A stretch of DNA of 64,000 bases from an uncultured Bacteroidales bacterium (lineage in GTDB: Bacteria > Bacteroidota > Bacteroidia > Bacteroidales > Paludibacteraceae). Made by a program: the position numbers and the translations under genes. Under the pieces are notes generated by a model. The model did not search any database. It worked only from the letters and a program-made list of their open reading frames with translations, and had not been told where the DNA came from. Shown piece after piece: positions 50,499 to 57,672 of the stretch. Where the stretch lies: positions 124,001 to 188,000 of the forward strand of contig CAMUYI010000001.1 of assembly GCA_947164985.1 (NCBI GenBank). Direction: 5' to 3'. Each line of letters starts with the position of its first letter. The first letter of the stretch is position 1.

Positions 50499-51743
50499 TT
50501 AGCGTGCTAATTTAATTTCATTCCACATCTCGAGCAACATCTCTTGGCTCTCGCCTGCATCGTGCATCAACGCACAACGGTCGATAGTGCTCTTGTCGGC
50601 ATAATAAACCGGATTCAGGTGCAGCGCATGCGGGTCAAGCATCTCGCCATCCACCTCGATCGGCTCGTTGCCGAAGAAATAACTAGCATCTACAGTCTCT
50701 GGCCATTCTTCGTCGTCGTTCACCTCTTCCAGGATCTCAGCCGCAGCATTCGGACCTCCGGCACAGGATACATAGCCGATCTCGTCCATGTTCTTCAGCG
50801 CGTTCTCGGCCTTGCACATATAGTCGATGAAATAGGTAGCAGCCTTCACGTTCTTGGCGTACTTCGGAATCACCCATCCGTCAAACCATACGTTCGAACC
50901 CTCTTGCGGCACGATATAATCGAGCATAACGTCCATCTCAGCGGCCTCTTCGATAGCGAACTGTGCATCGCCCGACCAACTCAGATTCAACCATGCTTTA
51001 CCTTTCGTCATCTCTTCCTTACCGAAATCAACTTCCCATCCGCAGATCTGTTTCTTGGCTTGCAGCAAGATCTCCTTCACAGCAGCCACACGCTCCGGCG
51101 TGATGTTACGAACCAACTCATCGCGATTCACTTCGCCCTTCTCAATCTGCTCAGCATACGCATACAGTACCAGTACCGAATACACATCGCGGAACGCATC
51201 TTTCATCAGGATACGGTTCTCGAATTTCGGATCCAGGATTGCTGCCCAACTGGTCAAGTCCTCGCGGTTCACGAACTGCGGATTGTAGATAAAGCCCGTC
51301 GTGCCCCACATGTAACCGCAGGTGTAGTCGCTTACCTGCACCTCATCACGCGGAGCCATCTGCTGGAATTTACCCAACACGAACGGCGAGATATTATCGA
51401 AATAATAAATGCTATCGGCGATCAAGTCTTTCTGAATAGGAATCAGCAAGTCTTTCTTGAGCATACGCTCAATGATATACTCTGACGGGCAGAATACATC
51501 ATAGTCCTCGTGACCCACTTCGATCTTCGTCAACGCCGTTTCGTTGATATCGAATGTCTCATAGACAAGTTCTACTTTCTCACCTGTCTGGTCGAAATAC
51601 CACTGCTCGAAATTCTCCTTGACGTCCTCATTGATGTAGTCCGCCCAGTTGAGCACTTTGAGTTGATGAGCACGGTCTGCACCGCCACATGAACTGAATA
51701 CGATGGCCGCAAGAGCCATTACGAACATAGAAATCTTTTTCAT
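50499..51743 (-). CDS. potD: Spermidine/putrescine ABC transporter substrate-binding lipoprotein
   Basis: This 414-residue PotD/PotF-family protein has a lipoprotein signal peptide (MALAAIVFSSC, Cys 19) and the N-terminal LKVLNWADYINEDV. It has EKVELVYETFDINETALTKIE and the C-terminal WFDGWVIPKYAKN segment. It delivers polyamines to the PotABC transporter. Its ATG overlaps the potC stop as ATGA. Confidence 0.93.
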   Translation of the reverse strand: MKKISMFVMALAAIVFSSCGGADRAHQLKVLNWADYINEDVKENFEQWYFDQTGEKVELVYETFDINETALTKIEVGHEDYDVFCPSEYIIERMLKKDLLIPIQKDLIADSIYYFDNISPFVLGKFQQMAPRDEVQVSDYTCGYMWGTTGFIYNPQFVNREDLTSWAAILDPKFENRILMKDAFRDVYSVLVLYAYAEQIEKGEVNRDELVRNITPERVAAVKEILLQAKKQICGWEVDFGKEEMTKGKAWLNLSWSGDAQFAIEEAAEMDVMLDYIVPQEGSNVWFDGWVIPKYAKNVKAATYFIDYMCKAENALKNMDEIGYVSCAGGPNAAAEILEEVNDDEEWPETVDASYFFGNEPIEVDGEMLDPHALHLNPVYYADKSTIDRCALMHDAGESQEMLLEMWNEIKLAR

Positions 51744-53110
51744 TTTTCTTCTTGTTTAGTATTACGAATATTGATTACAATCAAAGCAATAAGCATCACG
51801 AGCAAAATAATCGTGAATAACGGTCGCAACTCCGGCGTCAAACCACCCTTACGCGCATCCGAGTAGATGAACGTACTCAAGGTCTCCAAACCTCCACTTC
51901 CCTTCGTGAAGAACGTAACGCCGAAGTCATCTACCGACAAAGTCAACGCCAAGATAAATCCGCTCAGCATACCCGGCCATAACTCCGGCAACATCACCAT
52001 GCGCAAAGCTTGTGCCGGCGTGGCACCGAGATCCAAAGCCGCCTCGTACGTATTCGGGTTCATTCGGCTCAATCGCGGCAACACACTCAGCACCACGTAC
52101 GGCGTACAGAACACCACATGCGCGATACAAACGGTCGCCAGACCCTGACTCATTCCCAACGCCACAAAGAGCAGGAACAACGAGATACCCGTAATGATAT
52201 CCGGGTTAATCATCGGCACCGAGTTCAGCAGACTCACCGCCTTACGACTTCTTGCACGCATATTATAAATACCGATCGCAGCAAGCGTGCCCAAGATCGT
52301 CGAAACAACGGCTGCAACCAATGCAATAACCACCGTGTACCAGATCGCACTATTCAGACCCGCATCTGCTTTACCGGTGAATAGATTCACATACAGATCC
52401 ATCGAGAAACCCGTCCAGTTACCCAAAATCTTACTCTTCGTGAACGAGAACACCGCAATCAAAGCGATCGGCGCATACAAAATAATAAGCAACAACCACA
52501 AGTACAACTGCGAACCATAGTGCCTACGCAGACCCATTCTTTTGCGCCTCAGCGTCTCTTGCTCCACAGCCGTAAGACTCTTCTCCTTGCGGCGCTCATA
52601 GAAAATCCACCCGCCATATAGCGCAGTACCTACCAGCAACAAGCCGGCAAACAACCACCAGATCCATCCTCTACTTCGTTGAGCCTCCGCAGTATGCATG
52701 CGCACATATCCGTCAAAAGTCTTATATGCGTTCTGCGCCATCACACGCCGGTTACGGTTCTTGATCTCTTTCTTACTCTGCCAAACGGTCCATGCCACCT
52801 GCGCCTCATCCGTATAACTATAAATGCTATCGAATCGATCAGCCAAAGGCTGAGGCTTATCTGCAAAGATAAAATCAAGAGATTCTGAATTCTGAATACT
52901 GACTTCTGAATACTGAATCCTTATATTGATCTTCTCTCCCGCATAACTCTCCGGAAACTCCGCCAGCAACGCATTCTCTCCCGTCGTCCCCACTTTCAAC
53001 TCATACGTCACATTCGATTGCGCAAAGCAGCTGAGACTGAGAAATAGTACTATCGGGATAGCGATATATCGTAATCTCGTTATGTCCAATATATTTCTAT
53101 TTTTTCTCAT
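51740..53110 (-). CDS. potC: Polyamine ABC permease PotC with extra N-terminal periplasmic domain
   Basis: The permease core is at about residues 200-445 and has the EAA-loop motif EAALDLGATPAQALRMVMLP. In front of it lies an unusual ~190-residue module: a signal peptide (LFLSLSCFAQ), a short extracytoplasmic domain, an Arg/Trp-rich linker and an additional TM (WWLFAGLLLVGTALYGGWIF). This extension is absent from standard PotC. A 7-bp array inside the extension encodes RIQYSEVSIQNSES. The gene overlaps potD by 4 bp. The fused domain may be a sensor or binding module. Confidence 0.88.
   Translation of the reverse strand: MRKNRNILDITRLRYIAIPIVLFLSLSCFAQSNVTYELKVGTTGENALLAEFPESYAGEKINIRIQYSEVSIQNSESLDFIFADKPQPLADRFDSIYSYTDEAQVAWTVWQSKKEIKNRNRRVMAQNAYKTFDGYVRMHTAEAQRSRGWIWWLFAGLLLVGTALYGGWIFYERRKEKSLTAVEQETLRRKRMGLRRHYGSQLYLWLLLIILYAPIALIAVFSFTKSKILGNWTGFSMDLYVNLFTGKADAGLNSAIWYTVVIALVAAVVSTILGTLAAIGIYNMRARSRKAVSLLNSVPMINPDIITGISLFLLFVALGMSQGLATVCIAHVVFCTPYVVLSVLPRLSRMNPNTYEAALDLGATPAQALRMVMLPELWPGMLSGFILALTLSVDDFGVTFFTKGSGGLETLSTFIYSDARKGGLTPELRPLFTIILLVMLIALIVINIRNTKQEEK
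52880..52920 (-). repeat. In-frame 7-bp repeat TTCAGAA inside potC
   Basis: Read on the minus strand, heptamers such as ATTCAGT/ATTCAGA encode IQYSEVSIQNSE; this orientation has no stop codon in any frame. Confidence 0.75.
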
Positions 53111-53132
53111 TTATAATTATATTATTTCTATT

Positions 53133-53172
53133 CCCTTTCCCCCTCCCTTGAGGGGAGGGTCGGGGTGGGGTT
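53133..53172. repeat. GC-rich inverted repeat between potB and potC
   Basis: CCCTCCC/GGGAGGG arms with a TTGA-type loop plus GGGTCGGGGTGGGG. It stands out in composition from the A/T-rich spacer around it and overlaps the potB stop codon. The pattern looks like a mobile intergenic repeat of a kind common in Bacteroidota, but this is recall, not a search. Confidence 0.65.
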
Positions 53173-53948
53173 TACTCTCTCTCTTCATGGTCGCCGAAGA
53201 ACGACGTCAGACCGATAATAATCAACAGTACCAGCGACAGTACCGCGCCGTAGTTCAGCAAATCCGTTGTGGTGATATAGTCCTGAATCAAACTACCGAA
53301 CAACTTGATATTGTTATGCGTCAACAACTCCGCAATCGCAAACGTCGAAACGGTCGGCATAAACACCATCACAATACCGCTATACACACCGGGCATACTC
53401 AGCGGCACGATCACTTTCCAGAAACTCTGCCAACGGTTCGCACCCAAGTCCTGCGCCGCTTCAACAAGCGAGTTGTCCATCTTCTGTAGCGTATTATAGA
53501 TCGGGTAGATCATAAACGGCAAGTAGTCGTAACACAAACCGAAAAGCAACGCACCTTCACCCAGCGGCAAACCGCACATATTGAACAACTCCACCGTCGC
53601 CACCGTACGCAGCAAGAAATTGATCCACATCGGCAGAATGAACAGCATCGCCATCACTTTCGGTGTCTTGAAATCTTCCTGCGCCATGATATACGCCGCC
53701 GGGTAACCGATCAGCAGACAGATCGCCGTATTAAACACCGCGATCATTACGGAGTACAAGAAGGTTTGTATCGCCTCGCTATGCGTAAAGAACTTCGCGA
53801 AATTGCGGATCGTGAAATCGCCGTTGATGTCCGTGAACGCGTACACACCGACCAAGATCAGCGGCAACACCACAAACATCGCCATGAACGCCACATACGG
53901 CCACGCCCACGTCCTCCGCGAAGAAAATATCTGTAGCACCTTACTCAT
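53172..53948 (-). CDS. potB: Polyamine ABC permease PotB
   Basis: This 258-residue permease has six hydrophobic segments and the EAA-loop motif [22 protein letters not shown] for contact with PotA. With PotC it forms the transmembrane channel. Its start overlaps potA by 8 bp. The C-terminal tail (FFGDHEERE) is unusually charged. Confidence 0.93.
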   Translation of the reverse strand: MSKVLQIFSSRRTWAWPYVAFMAMFVVLPLILVGVYAFTDINGDFTIRNFAKFFTHSEAIQTFLYSVMIAVFNTAICLLIGYPAAYIMAQEDFKTPKVMAMLFILPMWINFLLRTVATVELFNMCGLPLGEGALLFGLCYDYLPFMIYPIYNTLQKMDNSLVEAAQDLGANRWQSFWKVIVPLSMPGVYSGIVMVFMPTVSTFAIAELLTHNNIKLFGSLIQDYITTTDLLNYGAVLSLVLLIIIGLTSFFGDHEERE

Positions 53949-55416
53949 TCCACTTGTCTATCTTAATGAATTTCGGCTTGATAACAATACCGACACGGTC
54001 ACCATCGTCCCATACATCGTTCGTATTGACAAACAGATCGTGTCCTTCGTCCGTACGGATCGTCAGATGGAAGTGATTGCCCTTGAACAAGATGAAATGC
54101 ACCTCGCCGCTCAACGTTCCCTCTTCCTCGTAATCCTGCAAATCGATATCGCGGAACTTCACACGCACTTGCACTTTCTCGCCCGGCTCAAAGCCCTCTA
54201 GTTGCTTCTCTTCCACTTCCCATTCCGCATCCAAGAACCAAACCTTACCGTTCTTCAGCACTTCGCCCTCAAAATAGTTATAGACATAGTGCTCTTTCTT
54301 CATGATCTGGATATCCTCCGGCCGAACCAGCATACCCACTTCCGTACCCGGCAAGTACTCATGATAGTCCTGAATCAAGAACTCATAATTATCCGGCGTC
54401 AGCACACGCATCTCATAGTGTACGCCCTTGAAGATACAACTCTGCACCTCGCCGTACCATTTCGTAAACTTACCCTTCGGCACCCGGTCCTCCGGATCAT
54501 CATCTTCGAAATTTTCAATTTTCAATTTTCCATTTTCCATTTGTTTGGGCATCGCCCAAACATAAATATCTTCCGGTCGAATCACCACATCCACCGGATT
54601 ATTCTCACCAAAACCCGTATCAATACAATCGAACTCCTGTCCGCAGAACGATACCCGCTTGTCACGAATCATCGTACCGCTCAAGATATTACTTTCTCCG
54701 ATGAAATCGGCCACAAAGCAGTTCTGCGGCTCGTTATAGATATCCGTCGGCGTACCGATCTGTTGGATCTTCCCTTCGCTCATCACAACTACGCGATCAC
54801 TCAGCGTCAACGCCTCTTCCTGATCGTGCGTCACGTAGATAAACGTGATACCCAATTTCTCGTGCAGCTCTTTCAACTCGATCTGCATGTCGTGACGCAT
54901 CTTCAGATCCAGCGCACTCAGCGGCTCATCCAACAGCAGCACTTCCGGCTTGTTCACGATAGCGCGCGCGATCGCGACACGTTGCTGCTGGCCACCGGAG
55001 AGCGTATCTACTTTACGTTCCTCGTAGCCCGTCAGGTTCGCCATCTTCAGCGCCTGACGCACTTTCTTCTTGATCGTCTCCGGATCTTCTTTCTTCAATT
55101 TCAGACCGAAAGCGACATTGTTAAACACATTCAAGTGGGGAAACAACGCGTATTTCTGGAATACGGTGTTCACGGGACGCTGATAAGGAGGAGTCTTCGT
55201 GACATCCTCGCCCTTCAGCAGTATATCTCCCGATGACGCAACTTGAAAACCGGCTATACAACGAAGTAACGTTGTTTTACCGCAGCCCGAAGGGCCTAAG
55301 ATAGTGACGAACTCGCCTTTCTTCACTTGCAGGCTCACATCGTCCAATGCATACTTACCATCTTCGAACTGCTTCGAAACATGGTTCACCTCAATAATAA
55401 AATCCGATTTTGCCAT
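53941..55416 (-). CDS. potA: Polyamine ABC ATPase PotA, long form
   Basis: The ATPase domain (1-240) has Walker [10 protein letters not shown] (41-49), the Q-loop, ABC signature [10 protein letters not shown] and Walker [10 protein letters not shown]. It is followed by an extended C-terminal region of about 250 residues with at least two TOBE-like regulatory domains, longer than the usual ~370-residue PotA. The insert [14 protein letters not shown] between TOBE segments is encoded by a 7-bp array. PotA couples ATP hydrolysis to polyamine import. It has its own promoter at 55491-55522 and heads the operon. Confidence 0.93.
   Translation of the reverse strand: MAKSDFIIEVNHVSKQFEDGKYALDDVSLQVKKGEFVTILGPSGCGKTTLLRCIAGFQVASSGDILLKGEDVTKTPPYQRPVNTVFQKYALFPHLNVFNNVAFGLKLKKEDPETIKKKVRQALKMANLTGYEERKVDTLSGGQQQRVAIARAIVNKPEVLLLDEPLSALDLKMRHDMQIELKELHEKLGITFIYVTHDQEEALTLSDRVVVMSEGKIQQIGTPTDIYNEPQNCFVADFIGESNILSGTMIRDKRVSFCGQEFDCIDTGFGENNPVDVVIRPEDIYVWAMPKQMENGKLKIENFEDDDPEDRVPKGKFTKWYGEVQSCIFKGVHYEMRVLTPDNYEFLIQDYHEYLPGTEVGMLVRPEDIQIMKKEHYVYNYFEGEVLKNGKVWFLDAEWEVEEKQLEGFEPGEKVQVRVKFRDIDLQDYEEEGTLSGEVHFILFKGNHFHLTIRTDEGHDLFVNTNDVWDDGDRVGIVIKPKFIKIDKWNE
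54506..54541 (-). repeat. In-frame 7-bp repeat ATTGAAA inside potA
   Basis: Read on the minus strand: ATGGAAA, ATGGAAA, ATTGAAA, ATTGAAA. In the second unit the standard sequence would make an in-frame TGA; the variant gives GGA instead. Confidence 0.8.
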
Positions 55417-55490
55417 CTAACCGTTTAGCGTTAATCATATATAAAATTAATTTTTGTTCAAGCGCGCGCGTACTTACGCAAAATACGCTG

Positions 55491-55522
55491 CAAAAGTACT
55501 ACTTTTTTCTTACATATGCAAA
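55491..55522 (-). promoter_or_regulatory. Promoter of the pot operon
   Basis: Minus strand: TTTG (55522-55519), 20 nt, TACTTTTG (55498-55491). A second TTGCATATGTAAG copy lies just upstream (about 55530-55543). Confidence 0.75.
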
Positions 55523-55658
55523 TTTTTTTTCTTACATATGCAATTTTTTTAACTTTTTTGTGCATTTTTTACTAAAACTCATACGAATTTCCTCATGCGA
55601 ATTTCATAAACTCCTGCAATCTATTTACCTATGATTTGACTATCACTCTACTCCTCGC

Positions 55659-55702
55659 CCCATAGGATTCCCATACCATTCCCATAAGATTCCCATAAGA
55701 TA
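55659..55702 (+). repeat. 11-bp tandem repeat CCCATAAGATT
   Basis: There are four contiguous 11-bp units, two near-identical. The period is one helical turn and they lie in the regulatory region between divergent genes. Confidence 0.75.
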
Positions 55703-55781
55703 GAAGCCCCAAAATGCACAAAATGCAACATATACTATATATATACATAGTATATATATACTTTTTGTTAATTCTTTTTAA

Positions 55782-55813
55782 TTTGCATATATCCAATTTT
55801 TTTTGTACCTTTG
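55782..55813 (+). promoter_or_regulatory. Promoter of the C1 peptidase gene
   Basis: TTTG (55782-55785), 20 nt beginning CATATATCC, TACCTTTG (55806-55813). Confidence 0.8.
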
Positions 55814-55834
55814 CAGCCAAAATACTGTAGTACA

Positions 55835-57043
55835 ATGAAAAAAGTTCTTACATTTGCCATCATGGCGGCGATAACTATGTCAGCCATGGCACAGACCGAT
55901 TCAACGGCGGTACAGAAAGACAGTACCGAAGGTTTTCACTTCACCACAATCGACAGCGTTGCGATCACGCCGGTTAAGGACCAAAACCGCAGTTCAACCT
56001 GCTGGGCATTCTCTACACTCGGTTTTCTCGAGTCCGAAGTGCTGCGCACCAAAGGTATCGTATTGGATCTCAGCCCGATGTATGTGGTGAGCAAGACAAT
56101 GATCGATCGCGCCACCTATTGTGTACGGCTCTATAATGAACCCCATTTCGCGCCAGGTGGTAGTGCGTATGACGTGATCTACTGTATGTCCCATTACGGT
56201 CTTGTACCGCGCGACGCCATGCCCGGTATCCGCTACGGCTGGACCGCCAATGACACCCTTCCCGTACACGCGGAATTAGATAAGGTGGCAGGAGGCTATC
56301 TCAAAGGGTTAACCGGCCTGAAAAAGATCAGCCCCGTATGGCGCGAAGGACTACAAGCGATCTATGACACATATCTCGGCAAATGTCCGGAAACCTTCGA
56401 TTTCAACGGAAAAAAATACACTCCGAAATCCTTCGTAGAGTACCTCGGGTTGAAGGAGGAAGACTACGTTTCGATTACCAGTTATACCCATCATCCTTTC
56501 TATGAGAAATTTGCCCTCGAAGTGCCCGACAACTGGCGCATGGATCAGATGTACAACGTACCGATGGAAGACATGATGCGTATCATCGACAATGCACTGG
56601 CAAACGGTTACACCCTGGCATGGGGTGCAGACGTGTCCGAGATCGGTTTTACCCGCAAGGGTATCGGTGTCGTACCGGACGATGATCATGGAGCGGATAT
56701 CACCGGTAGTGACATGGCCAAATGGGTAGGCATGAGTAACGACAAGAAGAAAGAGGAACTCACCAAGAAACCGCTTCCGGAGAAGACCATCACGCAGCAG
56801 ATGCGGCAGGACGCGTTCGACAACTGGGAGAACACCGATGACCACGGCATGCAGATCTTCGGCATCGCCCATGACCAGAACGGCAAACGGTATTACATGG
56901 TCAAAAACTCCTGGGGCACCATGCGTTCGGACTACAAAGGTATATGGTATGTGAGCGAGGCATACATGCAATACAAGACCAATGACATCCTTGTACACAA
57001 AAATGCCATCCCGAAAGACATTCGCAAGAAGCTCAAGCTGTGA
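55835..57043 (+). CDS. Secreted C1-family (bleomycin hydrolase-like) cysteine aminopeptidase
   Basis: This 402-residue protein has a signal peptide (MKKVLTFAIMAAITMSAMAQ) and the papain-type triad: C56 in SSTCWAFS, His near residue 336 in DHGMQIFGIAHD, Asn near 364 in KNSWG. The architecture matches PepC/bleomycin hydrolase, but with a signal peptide, so it acts in the periplasm or outside. These enzymes trim peptides from their N-terminus. The start is the ATG at 55835, 22 bp after the -7 box. Confidence 0.9.
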   Translation: MKKVLTFAIMAAITMSAMAQTDSTAVQKDSTEGFHFTTIDSVAITPVKDQNRSSTCWAFSTLGFLESEVLRTKGIVLDLSPMYVVSKTMIDRATYCVRLYNEPHFAPGGSAYDVIYCMSHYGLVPRDAMPGIRYGWTANDTLPVHAELDKVAGGYLKGLTGLKKISPVWREGLQAIYDTYLGKCPETFDFNGKKYTPKSFVEYLGLKEEDYVSITSYTHHPFYEKFALEVPDNWRMDQMYNVPMEDMMRIIDNALANGYTLAWGADVSEIGFTRKGIGVVPDDDHGADITGSDMAKWVGMSNDKKKEELTKKPLPEKTITQQMRQDAFDNWENTDDHGMQIFGIAHDQNGKRYYMVKNSWGTMRSDYKGIWYVSEAYMQYKTNDILVHKNAIPKDIRKKLKL

Positions 57044-57098
57044 TTTTTCATGCAAAAATAACAAAAATCACGTTTTTTCGTAAATTTATTATAATAAA

Positions 57099-57130
57099 TT
57101 TGCGCAATTCAAAAAAAAGCAGTACCTTTG
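57099..57130 (+). promoter_or_regulatory. Promoter of the small protein/SusD-like operon
   Basis: TTTG (57099-57102), 20 nt ending AAGCAG, TACCTTTG (57123-57130). Confidence 0.78.
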
Positions 57131-57192
57131 CAAGCACAAAGGTTTTTAGGGCAATGATTAAAAATCACCTCTTAAATTACTATTACTATACG

Positions 57193-57672
57193 ATGAAAAA
57201 AATCTTACTTATTTCGTTCTTGGTGGCAACGTGCAGTTTATGCACTTTTGCCCAAAATCGCATTCAAATGCAGTTACTTGATCGGGCCGAACTCAATAAG
57301 GCTGCGCAAGTATTAGGAAAAATGGTCTTTGAAGACAACAAGATGCTGGTGTATGATACCGAAGGCAATCTTATTGCAGAGCCGGAGATCTCCACACAAT
57401 TAGTTGTCGAAGTTAATGCAGAAAGCAATATCGTGACGATTTCCACGGGAGATGGTGACCCTCAGGAGATCAATATTGAGATGGGAGTTGACCAGATTGC
57501 CATCAAAGGTGCGCAGATCGGCAGTGCTTATCGGATCTACAGCATCAATGGTACGCTCATTCAGCAAGGTTCCGTTACCTCCGAGTCCATGACGGTGCAA
57601 CTGCAGAACATTCCTGCCGGTACCTATTTGCTCGTTGTAAACAATAATATTCTTAAACTTCTGAAACCATGA
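57193..57672 (+). CDS. Secreted protein with T9SS-like C-terminal sorting domain
   Basis: This 159-residue protein has a signal peptide (MKKILLISFLVATCSLC) and a beta-rich body. Its C-terminal segment IYSINGTLIQQGSV...IPAGTYLLVVNNNILKLLKP resembles a type IX secretion sorting tail (G-x-x-I..G.Y.L..... K). The start at 57193 is preferred over upstream codons. It overlaps the SusD-like start as ATGA, so the pair is co-translated. A secreted accessory or carbohydrate-surface protein is possible. Confidence 0.65.
   Translation: MKKILLISFLVATCSLCTFAQNRIQMQLLDRAELNKAAQVLGKMVFEDNKMLVYDTEGNLIAEPEISTQLVVEVNAESNIVTISTGDGDPQEINIEMGVDQIAIKGAQIGSAYRIYSINGTLIQQGSVTSESMTVQLQNIPAGTYLLVVNNNILKLLKP

Larger units (their letters stand above)
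55417..55834. other. 418-bp gene-free region with promoters, 11-bp repeats and a hairpin
   Basis: This region contains the potA promoter, four 11-bp units (CCCATAAGATT type, 55659-55702), an inverted repeat ATATACTAT/ATAGTATAT (55730-55738 and 55747-55755) and the promoter of the peptidase gene. I see no open reading frame with coding character in it. Confidence 0.75.

Noticed and set aside
54202..55236. 344-codon open frame on the plus strand opposite potA
   Set aside because: It lies wholly antisense to a well-conserved ABC ATPase, has no promoter, and its product has no domain-like features.
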